From Streptomyces tailanensis (GTDB lineage: Bacteria; Actinomycetota; Actinomycetes; Streptomycetales; Streptomycetaceae): a stretch of DNA of 64,000 bases. Position 1 is the stretch's first letter, and the number at the start of each line of letters is the position of its first letter. The notes under the pieces were generated by a model. It saw only the letters and a program-made list of their open reading frames with translations, made no database searches and was not told the DNA's origin. Positions 1 to 9,098 of the stretch are shown here, piece by piece. A program made the position numbers and the translations under genes. Location of the stretch: assembly GCF_008386495.1 (NCBI RefSeq), contig NZ_VTHJ01000009.1:118418-182417 (forward strand). The letters are read 5' to 3'.

Positions 1-212
1 ACGCACTCAGATACGACACCAGTACCAGACGCACAACACCCACGGACGACGCATCGCTATGGATACCAAAGGAAACACGTGAGCTGTACGGGAGAGGGAA
101 GGGTGCGGCATGTGTGCGCCTACTTGTCGCTCCCCATGCACCCGAGGAAGGTCGGGCACAGGCCATGGCCGACGGATCACCGCCGGCCACCACGGGCACG
201 TGGGCGGTGAGT
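1..212. other. no gene recognised
   Basis: The first 212 bases show no coding region with a recognisable product. They precede the 3' end of the minus-strand gene that follows. Confidence 0.5.
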
Positions 213-1007
213 TCAGCGTTGCAGGAGAGCGTTGAGGTTGTCGTGGCCGACGCCCGGCCGGCTGAGCGCCAGCCAGCCGTGGCCGCGCATACGAGTGGTG
301 GCACCGATGTTGCCGGGATCGACGGACAGCCGTGCGCAGGCGTGAGCCACCCCGGCGGTGCCCTCATTCAGGTCGGCGTCGCCGGACTCCGGGTCGAAGT
401 CGGGGGCGCTGACGCGGAGTTCTTCCCAGGGAAGCGGGTCGCCGGTCCACTCCGGGCTGCTCTCCGCCGCGTAACGCCGACGGATGACACCCTTGTCGGC
501 GACCGCCCAGATCTCGGCACCCGCCACCGAGTCGTCGAAGAACATCTGCGCCGTACCGCAGTGGACGCTCAGCCGTTCCACCGCCTCCATCCACTCGTCC
601 CAGTCGATACCGACGAGGTCGGGCAGGTTGCCGAAGATCAGCCGCCAGCCGTCCAGTTCAGGCGTGATGAAGGTGGGGAGCGCATCCTTACGGAACGGCA
701 GATCCTCGACGTCGGCGCCCTCGTCCAGCGTGACCGGGAACCGGTCGTGCAGACCGAGCGCCTCGAAGAGCCCTTCGTACGTCGCGCCGGGCACCGCATA
801 CCACCAGCCGCGAGGATCCAGGGCAAACGGCTCGTCACCAGCGGACTTGATCAGTGCACGGCGCTCCAGGAGCTTCCTGTCACGCCCGTCGAGACGGTCG
901 GTCAAACCGGTGGCGATCAGGTCGCCCAGCCTGCTGTGGGTCACGGCCGAAGATCCTATGGGGCCACGGTGGACGAGTATGAACCGGTCAGCCTTTCCCG
1001 TTGCCAC
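213..1007 (-). CDS. conserved hypothetical protein, 264 aa
   Basis: Minus-strand gene with strong GC-rich codon bias and a balanced soluble composition: acidic stretches and several Trp residues (GWW near residue 67, DWDEWMEA in the middle). There is no signal peptide or membrane segment. The family is not recognised. The drawn start gives 264 residues. A GTG at 944 (beginning VTHSRLGDL), with an AGGA about ten bases upstream, is an equally good and perhaps better start and would give 243 residues. The next minus-strand gene lies just upstream at 1036. Confidence 0.6.
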   Translation of the reverse strand: MATGKADRFILVHRGPIGSSAVTHSRLGDLIATGLTDRLDGRDRKLLERRALIKSAGDEPFALDPRGWWYAVPGATYEGLFEALGLHDRFPVTLDEGADVEDLPFRKDALPTFITPELDGWRLIFGNLPDLVGIDWDEWMEAVERLSVHCGTAQMFFDDSVAGAEIWAVADKGVIRRRYAAESSPEWTGDPLPWEELRVSAPDFDPESGDADLNEGTAGVAHACARLSVDPGNIGATTRMRGHGWLALSRPGVGHDNLNALLQR

Positions 1008-1035
1008 CCCGTCCTGTCAGTGTTCCGCGGCCGCG

Positions 1036-1665
1036 TCATGCGGTGCTGCCGGGGAGGTTGGTTCGGGCGCGGACCCAGCCGAAAAGCACCACCGAGCACA
1101 CGGCTGCGAACGCGCACCAGGTCGAGATGAACTCCAGCCGCCACAGTGCCCAGCATGCCGGCGCACCCATGGCGACCAGAACGCCCAGGGCTCGCAGCCA
1201 CCGGTCGCCGGACAGCAGCAGGGAGCCCACGGTGGCCAGGAGGTAGCCGGTGATGAGGACAGGTGCGTGGGACAGGCCGACCGCGTAGCCGATCGTGTGG
1301 CCGCGCGGCTCGGCCGTCACCGGGCCGGTCGCAAGACCGTGGGCGAGCAACGCGGCTGTGGCGGTTCCGGCGGCGAGCGGGAGAAGCAGGCGGCGCCGGG
1401 CGTGCGGCGGCGCCGCACACCACACTGCCACCGGCACCCACACCGCCAGTACGGGCAGTGCGACGACCGCCCAGACGACGGTGGCGGGTCCGCTGCCGCC
1501 CCCCGATCCCCAGACCACCGACTCGACGATCTGATGGGCGCCGAGCAGGAGCGGCAGCGCGGCGAGTGGAAGATCCCGGCTACTGCGTACCCGCGTCACA
1601 CAGGCCACCCCGACGGCCGCGATACCGCTGCCCGCCACGAGATCAGCCGTCGCACTCCAGCACAT
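1036..1665 (-). CDS. DUF6629-like integral membrane protein
   Basis: 209-residue protein beginning MCWSATADL, the usual opening of a small actinobacterial membrane family (DUF6629). Hydrophobic segments alternate with short Arg-rich loops such as PPHARRRL, giving about six to seven predicted membrane spans. Conserved-looking features are the GAHQIVES motif near residue 41 and the RGHTIGY motif in the middle. No biochemical function is known to me for this family. It lies 28 bases upstream of the previous gene on the same strand, so the two may be co-transcribed. Confidence 0.65.
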   Translation of the reverse strand: MCWSATADLVAGSGIAAVGVACVTRVRSSRDLPLAALPLLLGAHQIVESVVWGSGGGSGPATVVWAVVALPVLAVWVPVAVWCAAPPHARRRLLLPLAAGTATAALLAHGLATGPVTAEPRGHTIGYAVGLSHAPVLITGYLLATVGSLLLSGDRWLRALGVLVAMGAPACWALWRLEFISTWCAFAAVCSVVLFGWVRARTNLPGSTA

Positions 1666-2005
1666 CGGGCCGCCAGGGGGTAGCTCGTCGTGTGTGTCCG
1701 CCGTTCCGCGGCCACGGTGTGTCTCGCTCGGACGAGGCCCGCGGTGACACGAGGGCCACCGTCACGATTCTCGTCGGCGTGTGCGAAGGCGGCTGCTTAC
1801 GCGACTTGCGCGGCCGTGCATCACGTACGGGCCGGACACGACCGACCCTGTGCGGCCGCCGTACCCCTTCCGGCGTCCACCGACCCCTTCCGGCCGTTTT
1901 CCGGAAGCTTCGACTCGCGCCCACCCGTGAACCATTGACTCACGCCACACCGCTCCCTACGGTCACCACGGCTCGCGCGCCACACCGCCGAGAGAGGGGC
2001 CCCCT
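1666..2005. other. intergenic stretch, no gene recognised
   Basis: This 340-base gap separates a minus-strand gene from a plus-strand gene, so it should hold both promoters. I see no clear -35/-10 pair. A purine-rich GAGAGGGG at 1991-1999 is the likely ribosome site for the next gene. Confidence 0.4.
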
Positions 2006-3345
2006 TTGACGGCGAGGAACACGACCGCATGGCGACGACGGGCGGTGACGCTCCTCGTCGGGTTGTCCCTGCTGACCGCCGCACCCACGACACTCGCTCG
2101 ATCGGACGCACCCCAGGCACCTGACACACCCCGGAGCACCTCCCGGACGTCGGACTGGGCCGGGACCTGGGCCACCACCGCCACCACCGTGCCCAGGACG
2201 GACACGACCACCTTCCAGGACCAGACGATCCGTCAGATCGTCCGCACGAGCATCGCGGGGGACAGCCCGCGCATCCGTCTGTCGAACGAGTTCGGCCGAC
2301 AGGCGCTGAGAATCGGTGAAGCACGTGTCGCCCGCCGCGCCCAGGGGACGACGGGCGCGGCCATCGAGCCCGGCAGCGACCGTTCGCTGACCTTCGGCGG
2401 CCGTTCCTCGGTGACGATTCCCGCCGGCGAGCCCGCCCTGAGCGACGCCGTCACCCTGCGCGTACCCGCCCGTTCGGACCTCGTCATCAGCCTCTACCTC
2501 CCCGAACGGACACGGGATCGACCGTCAACGCCTTCGCGTTCCAGCGCAACTTCGTGGCGCGCGGCAATGTCACCGATGCCACGGACATCGAGCCGGAGTC
2601 GACCGTCGAGCGCTGGTACTTTTTGACCGGCGTGAGCGTGCGGGGACATGGCACGAACGCGCGCTCCTCGGCCGTCGTCGCGCTCGGGGACTCCAACACC
2701 GCCAACAGCACCGTAGACGCCAATGACCGCTGGACCGACGTCCTTGCCGAACGCCTCCAGCAGCGCGCCGGATCTCCCCGTCACGCGGCCGTCGGCGTAC
2801 TCAACAAAGGAGTCCCCGGCAACCGCCTCCTCCACGACCCCAACCCGCCGCCGGGCCACGAGGCCGAGTCCTACGCGGCGTACTTCGGCGAGAGCGGACT
2901 GCGGCGCTTCGACCGAGACGTCGCCGCGCAGCGGGGAGCCCGGTACCTCATCGTGCTGCTCGGCGTGAACGACCTCGGGCATCCCGGAAACATCGCCCCA
3001 CTCTCCGAGAAGGTGACCGCACAGGACCTCATCGACGGCCACCGGGGCCTCGTCGCCCGTGCTCACGCCCGCGGTCTGAAGATCTTCGGCGGCACGATCA
3101 TGCCGTTCAAGAACGACACCTTCGGCTACCACAGCCCCGAGAACGAGGCCGCCCGTCAGATCTTCAACCACTGGGTCCGCACCAGCGGCGCGTTCGACGG
3201 CGTCGTCGACTTCGACGCGGCCGTACGCGACCCCACCCAGCCGGACCGGCTGCTCCCCGCATACGACAGCGGGGACCACCTGCACCTCAACACCCTGGGA
3301 AGGAAAGCGATGGCACGAGCGGTCCCGCTGCGCTACTTCAGGTGA
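2006..3345 (+). pseudogene. secreted SGNH/GDSL hydrolase, frame broken once
   Basis: Two adjoining frames together encode one exported SGNH-type esterase. The first frame (TTG start at 2006) gives an Arg-rich signal peptide and a beta-rich N-terminal domain. It leaves the family pattern at about 2511-2520, and the next frame continues at once with STVNAFAFQRNFVARGN. Family motifs sit in the second frame: block I VVALGDSN with the Ser nucleophile, block III GVNDLG, and block V DHLHLN with the Asp/His pair. Restoring one lost base, probably a G in the ACGGGAT run, rejoins the frames into about 446 residues. It is either a recent pseudogene or a sequencing slip. Everything needed for catalysis is otherwise present. 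Confidence 0.75.
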
Positions 3346-3450
3346 CACCTACGCTGTCCAGCAGCTGTTTCCGATTCCAGTCCTGAGCAGCGCCTCGCAG
3401 AGACGGGACTCGCCCAGACATCCGGTTTGTGTTCGTTTTCCTGGCCGCCG

Positions 3451-3567
3451 ACGGTTTCCCGACTACTTTGTGAAACCGTTCTTGTTCACCCCGTTGACAC
3501 CCCGCACACCCCCTCTTAGGGTCACGCCAGCATTCCGACCATGTGACGTCATTTCGAACGGTTGAAA
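3451..3567 (+). promoter_or_regulatory. promoter and LacI-type operator for the sugar-binding protein
   Basis: A good consensus promoter is visible: TTGACA at 3494-3499, a 17-base spacer and TAGGGT at 3517-3522. An imperfect palindrome with a central CG (TTTCGAACGGTTGAAA, 3552-3567, 12 of 16 positions symmetric) lies just downstream, as expected of a LacI-family repressor site. An inverted repeat of ACGGTTTC and GAAACCGT (3451-3458, 3472-3479) lies just upstream and could be a second operator or the terminator of the previous gene. The promoter implies a leader of roughly 340 bases before the start at 3867. No other gene was seen in 3346-3866. Confidence 0.5.
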
Positions 3568-3866
3568 GGCAAGTGCCCTGCGCATCACCGGAATCAGCAC
3601 CCATGTGGCCGGAACGCCGTGGCACAGCCGGATGTATGTGCAGGTGAACACCTGCAAGGGGGATCACGCGGGCCGGCGAGTCCCGGATGCCGGACCGTAC
3701 CGGCGACGCGCTGATCGGTGCCTGCGGGATGCGAGGCGCCTGAGCGCCGGCTTCCGCTTCGCTCTCGGCCCGCGCGGCGGCTGCCCGGCCCCCTCCATCG
3801 CCCCACCCGCCGGTCCGTCCGATGCGCCGTCCTCCTCAACGACCAGAAAAACAAGGAACGATCACC

Positions 3867-4964
3867 ATGCGCAACCGAAGAGCCGTCCTCACCGCGATCG
3901 CCGGATCTGTCTGCCTCGCCCTGACCTCGTCCGCCTGCGGCGAGAGCAGCGGTGGCGCAGCTGAGGGCGATTCCGGGGGCGGCACGATCGGCATCGCCTT
4001 GCCGACCCAGGCTTCTGAGCGCTGGATCACCGACGGCAAGAGTGTCGTGGAGGACCTTCAGGCCAAGGGGTACAAGACCAAGCTGGTCTATGGCGAGGAC
4101 GACCCGGAAAACCAGGTTGCACAGATCGAGAAACTGGTCAAGCAGGGCGTCGACGCTCTGATCATCGCGGCCATCGACAACAAGTCGCTGAACGGTGTGG
4201 TCCAGCAGGCAGCCGACGCGGACATCTCGGTGATCTCCTACGACCGGCTCATCCTCGGCACCGAGAACGTCGACTACTACGTCTCCTTCGACAACGAGCA
4301 GGTCGGCCGGCTCCAGGCCCGCTATATCATCGACGAGCTCGGCCTGGAGGACGGCAAGGGCCCGTTCAACATCGAGCTGTTCGCCGGTTCCGCCGACGAC
4401 AACAACACCAAATATTTCTTCGACGGCGCGATGCGCCTGCTGCAGCCGTACCTGGACAGCAAGCAACTGGTCGTCCAGTCCGGCCAGACCGCGCTCGAGC
4501 AGGTCACCACCTTGCGCTGGGACGGTCCCACCGCGCGCAAGCGCATGAACGGCATCCTCGCACAGTCGTACGGGAGCGAGCGGGTCGACGCGGTCCTCTC
4601 CCCGTACGACGGTATCTCCATCGGCATCCTGTCCGCGCTGGAGTCGGACGGCTACGGCACCGGCGGCAAGCCGTTCCCGGTCATCACCGGTCAGGACGCC
4701 GAACTGGCCTCGGTGAAGTCGATCATCGCCGGTCAGCAGTCGCAGACCGTCTACAAAGACCTCCGCCAGCTTGCCGAGGTCGCCGCGGGCATGGTCGACG
4801 ACATTCTCAACGGCGAGCCGCCGGAGGTGAACAACCGAAGGAGCTACAACAACGGCGCCAAGGCCGTGCCCGCCTACTTGCTGCAGCCGACGAGCGTCGA
4901 CAAGACCAACTACAAGGATGTTCTGATCCAGGGCGGCTACTACACCGCCGCCGACCTCAAGTGA
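3867..4964 (+). CDS. ChvE-like sugar ABC transporter substrate-binding lipoprotein
   Basis: 365-residue exported lipoprotein. The ATG at 3867 is chosen because AAGGAAC lies just upstream and the protein then begins with an Arg-rich signal peptide ending in a lipobox (LTSSAC). The mature part is a periplasmic-binding-protein type I fold: IGIALPTQ opens the first lobe, and GVDALIIAAIDNKSLN and ISYDRLI are typical of the xylose/multiple-sugar binding group. The ligand is probably a monosaccharide such as xylose, arabinose or galactose. No ATPase or permease gene is adjacent, which is unusual because this family normally heads a three-gene operon. Here it must borrow a transporter or act as a sensor. 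Confidence 0.85.
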   Translation: MRNRRAVLTAIAGSVCLALTSSACGESSGGAAEGDSGGGTIGIALPTQASERWITDGKSVVEDLQAKGYKTKLVYGEDDPENQVAQIEKLVKQGVDALIIAAIDNKSLNGVVQQAADADISVISYDRLILGTENVDYYVSFDNEQVGRLQARYIIDELGLEDGKGPFNIELFAGSADDNNTKYFFDGAMRLLQPYLDSKQLVVQSGQTALEQVTTLRWDGPTARKRMNGILAQSYGSERVDAVLSPYDGISIGILSALESDGYGTGGKPFPVITGQDAELASVKSIIAGQQSQTVYKDLRQLAEVAAGMVDDILNGEPPEVNNRRSYNNGAKAVPAYLLQPTSVDKTNYKDVLIQGGYYTAADLK

Positions 4965-5097
4965 GGGCCGGAGCGTGAGGTGAACAGGCGGTGGCAGCCG
5001 CAGATCAGGGCCAGGGCTGAGCAGGCCGCGGCCACCACCGCAGGCACCGGCACCCGCGCCCGCTTCGGCTGCACCCCCCCGCCCCCGCATCCTTGTT

Positions 5098-6408
5098 TCA
5101 GCTGCACGGCGGATCTCGGCGCACTTGACCAGTTCGGGCAGTCGGAGTCGGCCGCTCCGCGGAGCACTCCGGCACAGGGCCCGCCAGACCGGGAATCCGT
5201 CGGCCGACGAGCAGATAGACGACCACACTGGCCAGGGCGAACGAGCCGACGCCGAGGAACATGGTCGTGCCACCATAGGCCGCGAGCAGCAGGCCACCGG
5301 TGTAGGGGCCGATGAAGACGCCGAGTTGGGCGAAGGTCTGCGCGCCGAAGTACGAGCCTCGGCGGTCCTCCGGCGCGATGCGGTCGATGATGGCGAACTC
5401 CGCCGGATAGATGAGGATCTCGCCGAGCGAGAACACCACCATCGCGGCGACGAAGTGCCAGATGTTCTCCGCGAACGCGAAGCCGACCATGCCGAGGACG
5501 GTCAGCAGACCGCCGACGACGATGGACGTCACGGGATTGCGCTTCTCCGCGAACCGGGAGACGGACAACTGCAGGACCACCACGGTCACCGCGTTGGTGG
5601 TGAGCACGTACCCCAGGATCGTGGTGCCGTCGGCGAAACCGTCGGAGAGATGCTGCGCGAGCAGCGAGGAGATCCGGCCGTGCACGGCCTCCAGCAGCAG
5701 TCCGGCGAGGATGAGGAACAGCAGCCGCGAGTCGGTCGCCACGACTCGTGCGCTCTGCGCGAGCCCCTTGAACACGCTGCCGAAGAGCTGCGCCCGCCGT
5801 ACCTCACCGATGGCCGTCCCGTCGGCCGACGCCGACGGTGAGGTCAGCAGCAGGACCGCGGCCAGGCCGAGCAGGTAGACGCCGTAGCCGAGCGCGCCGA
5901 CGAGGAACGCCGACCGGTCACCGGCCAGACCGACCGCCGCACCGATGACCGGCCCGACGGCGAACCCCATGTTGGTGGTGACGTACTGGTACGAGAACCA
6001 CTTCACCCGTTGGCCCGGCGGGAGCAGGTCGCTCAGCAGCGCCTTGCCCACGGGCCCGAAGGAGCTGCTGCTCAGCGCCATCGCCGCGTTGAAGATGAAT
6101 ACAGCCAGGACGCCGTGGCTGAAGTAGAGGCCCACGAACGAGCCGATCACTCCCAGGAGGGAGATCAGCAGCAGCCGGGTCCGGCCGAGGAGGTCGGAGA
6201 GCGAACCTCCGACGAACCCGGCGAAGATCGAGAAGAACACCGATGAGCCGATGATGAAGCCGATCATGCCCGGCTGGAGCCCGAGTTCCCTGTGGAGGAA
6301 CACGGCCAGGAAGGGCACGGTGACCGAGTTGGCGAGGCTCATGATGCCGGAGCCGACGATCAGCACCCGGGCGAGCACCGGTGGGGACGCGTTGGTGGTA
6401 TCGGTCAT
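5098..6408 (-). CDS. MFS drug-type exporter
   Basis: 436-residue major facilitator protein with about 12 membrane segments. The motif-A region GGSLSDLLGRTRLLL lies in the loop after the second span, as in drug/H+ antiporters, and GPVIGAAVGL fits the motif-C antiporter signature. The ATG at 6408 is preferred over the one at 6450 because it places the first hydrophobic span close to the N-terminus. It is the last gene of a likely minus-strand operon with a secreted protein (38 bases upstream) and a MarR regulator. The context suggests efflux controlled by the MarR repressor. The substrate cannot be told from sequence. Confidence 0.85.
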   Translation of the reverse strand: MTDTTNASPPVLARVLIVGSGIMSLANSVTVPFLAVFLHRELGLQPGMIGFIIGSSVFFSIFAGFVGGSLSDLLGRTRLLLISLLGVIGSFVGLYFSHGVLAVFIFNAAMALSSSSFGPVGKALLSDLLPPGQRVKWFSYQYVTTNMGFAVGPVIGAAVGLAGDRSAFLVGALGYGVYLLGLAAVLLLTSPSASADGTAIGEVRRAQLFGSVFKGLAQSARVVATDSRLLFLILAGLLLEAVHGRISSLLAQHLSDGFADGTTILGYVLTTNAVTVVVLQLSVSRFAEKRNPVTSIVVGGLLTVLGMVGFAFAENIWHFVAAMVVFSLGEILIYPAEFAIIDRIAPEDRRGSYFGAQTFAQLGVFIGPYTGGLLLAAYGGTTMFLGVGSFALASVVVYLLVGRRIPGLAGPVPECSAERPTPTARTGQVRRDPPCS

Positions 6409-6446
6409 CGCGCTGTCGCGCCCTTGCCCTCTTTCCCCCTCTCGCC

Positions 6447-6974
6447 TCAATGGCCGGACTCGGCGTGCGCGCCGTGGTCGCCGAGCTGAGCCTCGAACCA
6501 GTCGTGCAAGGCGTCGACCAGTACGGAACCCTCCGTGGTGTACGTCAGGGTGGCCCCGTCGGGCCGGTCCTCGTAGCGCACCTCGATACGGCCGTACCCG
6601 TCCCGTAGTTCGGCGAGGCCGGGCATGTCGGCGCCGTGGATCCGGGCGGGGTCGGCGAAGTCCCCTCGGCTGAACGCCTCGGCCTCCTTGCGCAGGTGAG
6701 CGCGTATCAGGTCGACCTGCTCGGTATCGCCGCGCCGGTCGGCCACGACATCCTGGGTCCCGCCCGTCGCCGTGGGGGTGAAGCGGTGGGTGGTCCGCTC
6801 AAGGTCGAAGGGCATCACGGCCTTGCCCCGCTCGGCCACCAACGCCTGCCGCTCGGTCCGGCCCTCGCCCGGGTCCTGCTGCGAGCCGCCGGCCGCCAGG
6901 GCGACGGCCGTCACCACGCCGGCGATCGCCACGCCCGCGCCCGCCACCAGAGCCCGGCGCTTACCGCTCTTCAT
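6447..6974 (-). CDS. membrane-anchored or secreted protein of unknown function
   Basis: 175 residues with a short basic N-terminus and one hydrophobic segment (about residues 8-28), then a hydrophilic domain rich in Asp, Arg and His. Motifs such as VMPFDLERTTHRF, DPARIHGADMPGLAEL and ALHDWFEAQ are shared by a Streptomyces family that databases often label aspartate carbamoyltransferase. I see none of that enzyme's active-site motifs and regard the label as unsafe. The start overlaps the end of the MarR gene by 14 bases, so the two are translationally coupled. Confidence 0.65.
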   Translation of the reverse strand: MKSGKRRALVAGAGVAIAGVVTAVALAAGGSQQDPGEGRTERQALVAERGKAVMPFDLERTTHRFTPTATGGTQDVVADRRGDTEQVDLIRAHLRKEAEAFSRGDFADPARIHGADMPGLAELRDGYGRIEVRYEDRPDGATLTYTTEGSVLVDALHDWFEAQLGDHGAHAESGH

Positions 6975-7410
6975 CCAGTGCCTCCACCATCACATCGAGG
7001 GCGTGAAGTACGCCCGCTCTCTCGTGGGCCGGGATCGAATCGAGCAGCCGGGAGAACCGCTCCCGTCGAGCCTCAGCCAGGTTCCGCGCCGCCCGCCGCC
7101 CGGAAGCGGTGAGCCGCAGGACAACGCCGCGTCCGTCGTCGGGAGCCGGGGCGCGTTCCACCCAGCCACGGTGGGACAGCTGTCCCACGAGCCGGCTCAC
7201 GGTGCTCTTCTGCAGCCGCAGCCGACGGGTGAGTTCGACCTGCCGCAGCTCACCTTCCTGCGCCAACTCACCCAGGGCATGCGCCTCGGACACCGAGATC
7301 GGCTGGCCACAGGGGGTTGTTTCCGGCTGATGCAGCCCGAAGGCGCGAACGAAACTCCCCAGCGCCTCCTGCAGAACGGCTGGGTCATCGGCCCTCTGAT
7401 CCCTGGACAT
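6961..7410 (-). CDS. MarR-family transcriptional regulator
   Basis: 149-residue winged-helix regulator. The recognition region LQKSTVSRLVGQLSHRGWVE and the wing DDGRGVVLRLTASGRRA are classic MarR. The ATG at 7410 is preferred over the upstream in-frame one at 7446 because the protein then has the normal family length. No clear ribosome site precedes it; operator-like repeats run up to the start codon instead. It heads the operon with the secreted protein and the MFS exporter and probably represses all three. Confidence 0.85.
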   Translation of the reverse strand: MSRDQRADDPAVLQEALGSFVRAFGLHQPETTPCGQPISVSEAHALGELAQEGELRQVELTRRLRLQKSTVSRLVGQLSHRGWVERAPAPDDGRGVVLRLTASGRRAARNLAEARRERFSRLLDSIPAHERAGVLHALDVMVEALDEER

Positions 7411-7450
7411 GGTTCGACCGTACAACCAGAAGGTTCGATAACACAACCAG
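7410..7450. promoter_or_regulatory. tandem MarR operator-like repeats
   Basis: Two copies of GGTTCGA-N5-CAACCAG start at 7411 and 7432, exactly 21 bases apart, which is two helical turns. Each copy contains the inverted half-sites GGTT and AACC separated by nine bases. They lie directly on the 5' side of the MarR start codon, the expected place for autorepression. Binding by this MarR protein is inferred. Confidence 0.5.
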
Positions 7451-7503
7451 TTTCCCCGTGTCCGGGCAGACGCCGGCGCGCCGGAAGCACGGTTCGAGGG
7501 CTG

Positions 7504-7788
7504 TCAGGGCACGGCGAACGGGATGACGGCGGGGGCGCAGCCGAAGAACGCGCAGCAGCCCTGCTCCGCAAAGGCCAGGGCGGCCACTTCCCCGGCCGGC
7601 TCGGCGCTCGCGGGGAACACCAGCCGGACGCCGTCGGGGATCTCTACGTGCCGCTCGGCCTTGTCGGCCGGCCCCCGCCATTGCCCGGTGCGCTCAGCGA
7701 GTTCTGCGCCGCCCAGCGTGCGGGCGACGGGTGCATCGCGCCACGTCTCGTCCCGGCTGGGGCGAGTGGGCGACAGCCCCACCATCAC
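7504..7788 (-). CDS. small Cys-containing protein, possibly a fragment
   Basis: 94-residue frame. Its second half (IPDGVRLVFPASAEPAGEVA, then LAFAEQGCCAFFGCA) resembles the tail domain found after metal-responsive MerR-type regulators and in short stand-alone proteins that end AEQ-CCAFF. The expected continuation is missing: the frame stops eight residues after the Cys cluster, so this looks like a 3'-truncated copy. The adjacent divergent P450/TetR unit does not explain it. Function unknown. Confidence 0.35.
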   Translation of the reverse strand: MMVGLSPTRPSRDETWRDAPVARTLGGAELAERTGQWRGPADKAERHVEIPDGVRLVFPASAEPAGEVAALAFAEQGCCAFFGCAPAVIPFAVP

Positions 7789-7837
7789 GGCACCGTCTGC
7801 TCGGCGCTGCTTGGCGCACGAGTTCGCTGCCCATCGC

Positions 7838-9007
7838 CTACCAGGTAACGGGCACTGCGTCCGGACCGCCGGTCAGGGTGTCGGTACGCAGGCGCAGTTC
7901 CTCAAGCGGCACGGCGAGGCGCATCCGGGGGAAGCGCGGTACGAGTTGAGAGAAGGCGACCTGGAGTTCCATGCGGGCCAGCGGTGCGCCGATGCAATAG
8001 CGCGCGCCGTGGCCGAAGGTCAGGTGCGGCGGCGTCGTGCGGGTGGCGTCGAAGCGGTCGGGGTCCGTGAAGGCGGTGCCGTCGTGGTTGGCGGCGCCGT
8101 TGTCCAGCATGACAAGGTCGCCGGCCCGGATCGTGACGCCCTGGATCTCGATGTCGGTATGGGCGTAGCGCGGTATGCCTCCGCTGCTCTTTCCCGGGAT
8201 GCGGAGGATCTCCTCGACCACTCCGGGGATCAGGGCGGGGTCCTTCAGCAGGGCCTGCCACTGCTCGCGGTGGGTGAGCAGGAGCAGTGTCCCCAGGCCG
8301 AGTTGGACGACGGTGGTTTCGTGGCCCGCGAAGAGCAGCGCCATGGACAGCATGGCGATCTCGTCGTCCGGTACTCCTTCGGTGGTGCACAGGGCGGAGA
8401 TGATGTCGTCACCGGGGTCGCGACGCTTTCGGGCCACCATTTCCTGGCCGTAGGCGAACATTTCGCCCAGCCCCTGCTCAGAGCGGCCGCGGTCGAGTAC
8501 ATCGGCGGCGGCCTGTGTCCACTCGCGGAAGCGGGTGCGCTCGGCGTAGGGCACGCCGAGCAGTTCGCAGATGACGAGGATCGGCAGCGGGAGCGCGAGG
8601 GCGGTGTTGAGGTCGGCCGGCGGGTCGTGCTCTTCCAACTCGTCCAGGAGACCGGCGGTCAGAGCCTCCACACGTCCGCGCAAGGCCCTCATACGGCCGG
8701 GAGCGAAGTACGGCTGGAGCAGCGATCGCATGCGCCGGTGATCGGCCTTTTCGGTCTCGTGATTCCCGAGCGGGCCGCCGAACAGGGCTGACTCTCCGGA
8801 GCGGGCGGCGCGGGCGGGCTCAGGGTGCGACCGGCCGAGCCGACTGTCGTCGAGGAGCGCGCGCACCTGCGCGTAGCCGGTGACGAGCCAGGCGTCGTCG
8901 CCCACGCGGGTGCGGATGCGATGGATGGCGCCCTGCCTCTGCAGCTCCCGCAGGAGCGGCGGCACTTCCAGGAGGGCGGGCTGTTCGAAGGGAAGCTGAA
9001 CCGTCAC
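7838..9007 (-). CDS. cytochrome P450
   Basis: 389-residue soluble bacterial P450 of the CYP105/107 type. Landmarks are the I-helix LLFAGHETT, the K-helix EEILRI (ExxR), and the heme loop FGHGARYCIGAPLA with the ligand Cys. The GTG at 9007 is chosen because AGGAG lies about eight bases upstream and the protein then starts VTVQLPFEQP; longer in-frame extensions read into the divergent promoter. It is transcribed away from the TetR gene at 9099 and is probably controlled by it. The substrate is unknown; no redox partner gene is adjacent. Confidence 0.88.
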   Translation of the reverse strand: MTVQLPFEQPALLEVPPLLRELQRQGAIHRIRTRVGDDAWLVTGYAQVRALLDDSRLGRSHPEPARAARSGESALFGGPLGNHETEKADHRRMRSLLQPYFAPGRMRALRGRVEALTAGLLDELEEHDPPADLNTALALPLPILVICELLGVPYAERTRFREWTQAAADVLDRGRSEQGLGEMFAYGQEMVARKRRDPGDDIISALCTTEGVPDDEIAMLSMALLFAGHETTVVQLGLGTLLLLTHREQWQALLKDPALIPGVVEEILRIPGKSSGGIPRYAHTDIEIQGVTIRAGDLVMLDNGAANHDGTAFTDPDRFDATRTTPPHLTFGHGARYCIGAPLARMELQVAFSQLVPRFPRMRLAVPLEELRLRTDTLTGGPDAVPVTW

Positions 9008-9031
9008 GGCCACTCCTGAGTTGACTTCCAC

Positions 9032-9067
9032 TTGTATACCTGAACGTAAACAAGAGTATTTGTATAC
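9032..9067. promoter_or_regulatory. direct repeats in the P450/TetR divergent promoter
   Basis: The octamer TTGTATAC occurs at 9032-9039 and again at 9060-9067. The core GTATAC is itself a palindrome. The pair sits in the middle of the 91-base gap between the two divergent starts, a natural binding site for the TetR protein. This AT-rich patch is the lowest-GC stretch in its neighbourhood. Confidence 0.45.
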
Positions 9068-9098
9068 TCCGAAGACAACAAGAGGAGGTCGTCGGCTG

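Noticed and set aside
3594..5297. Long minus-strand open frame opposite the sugar-binding protein
   Set aside because: It is a mirror of a high-GC gene: the plus strand carries a clear lipobox and binding-protein motifs, and the antisense reading is repetitive and family-less.
7523..8791. 422-codon plus-strand open frame opposite the P450
   Set aside because: The minus strand shows all P450 landmarks; the plus reading is a codon-bias shadow.
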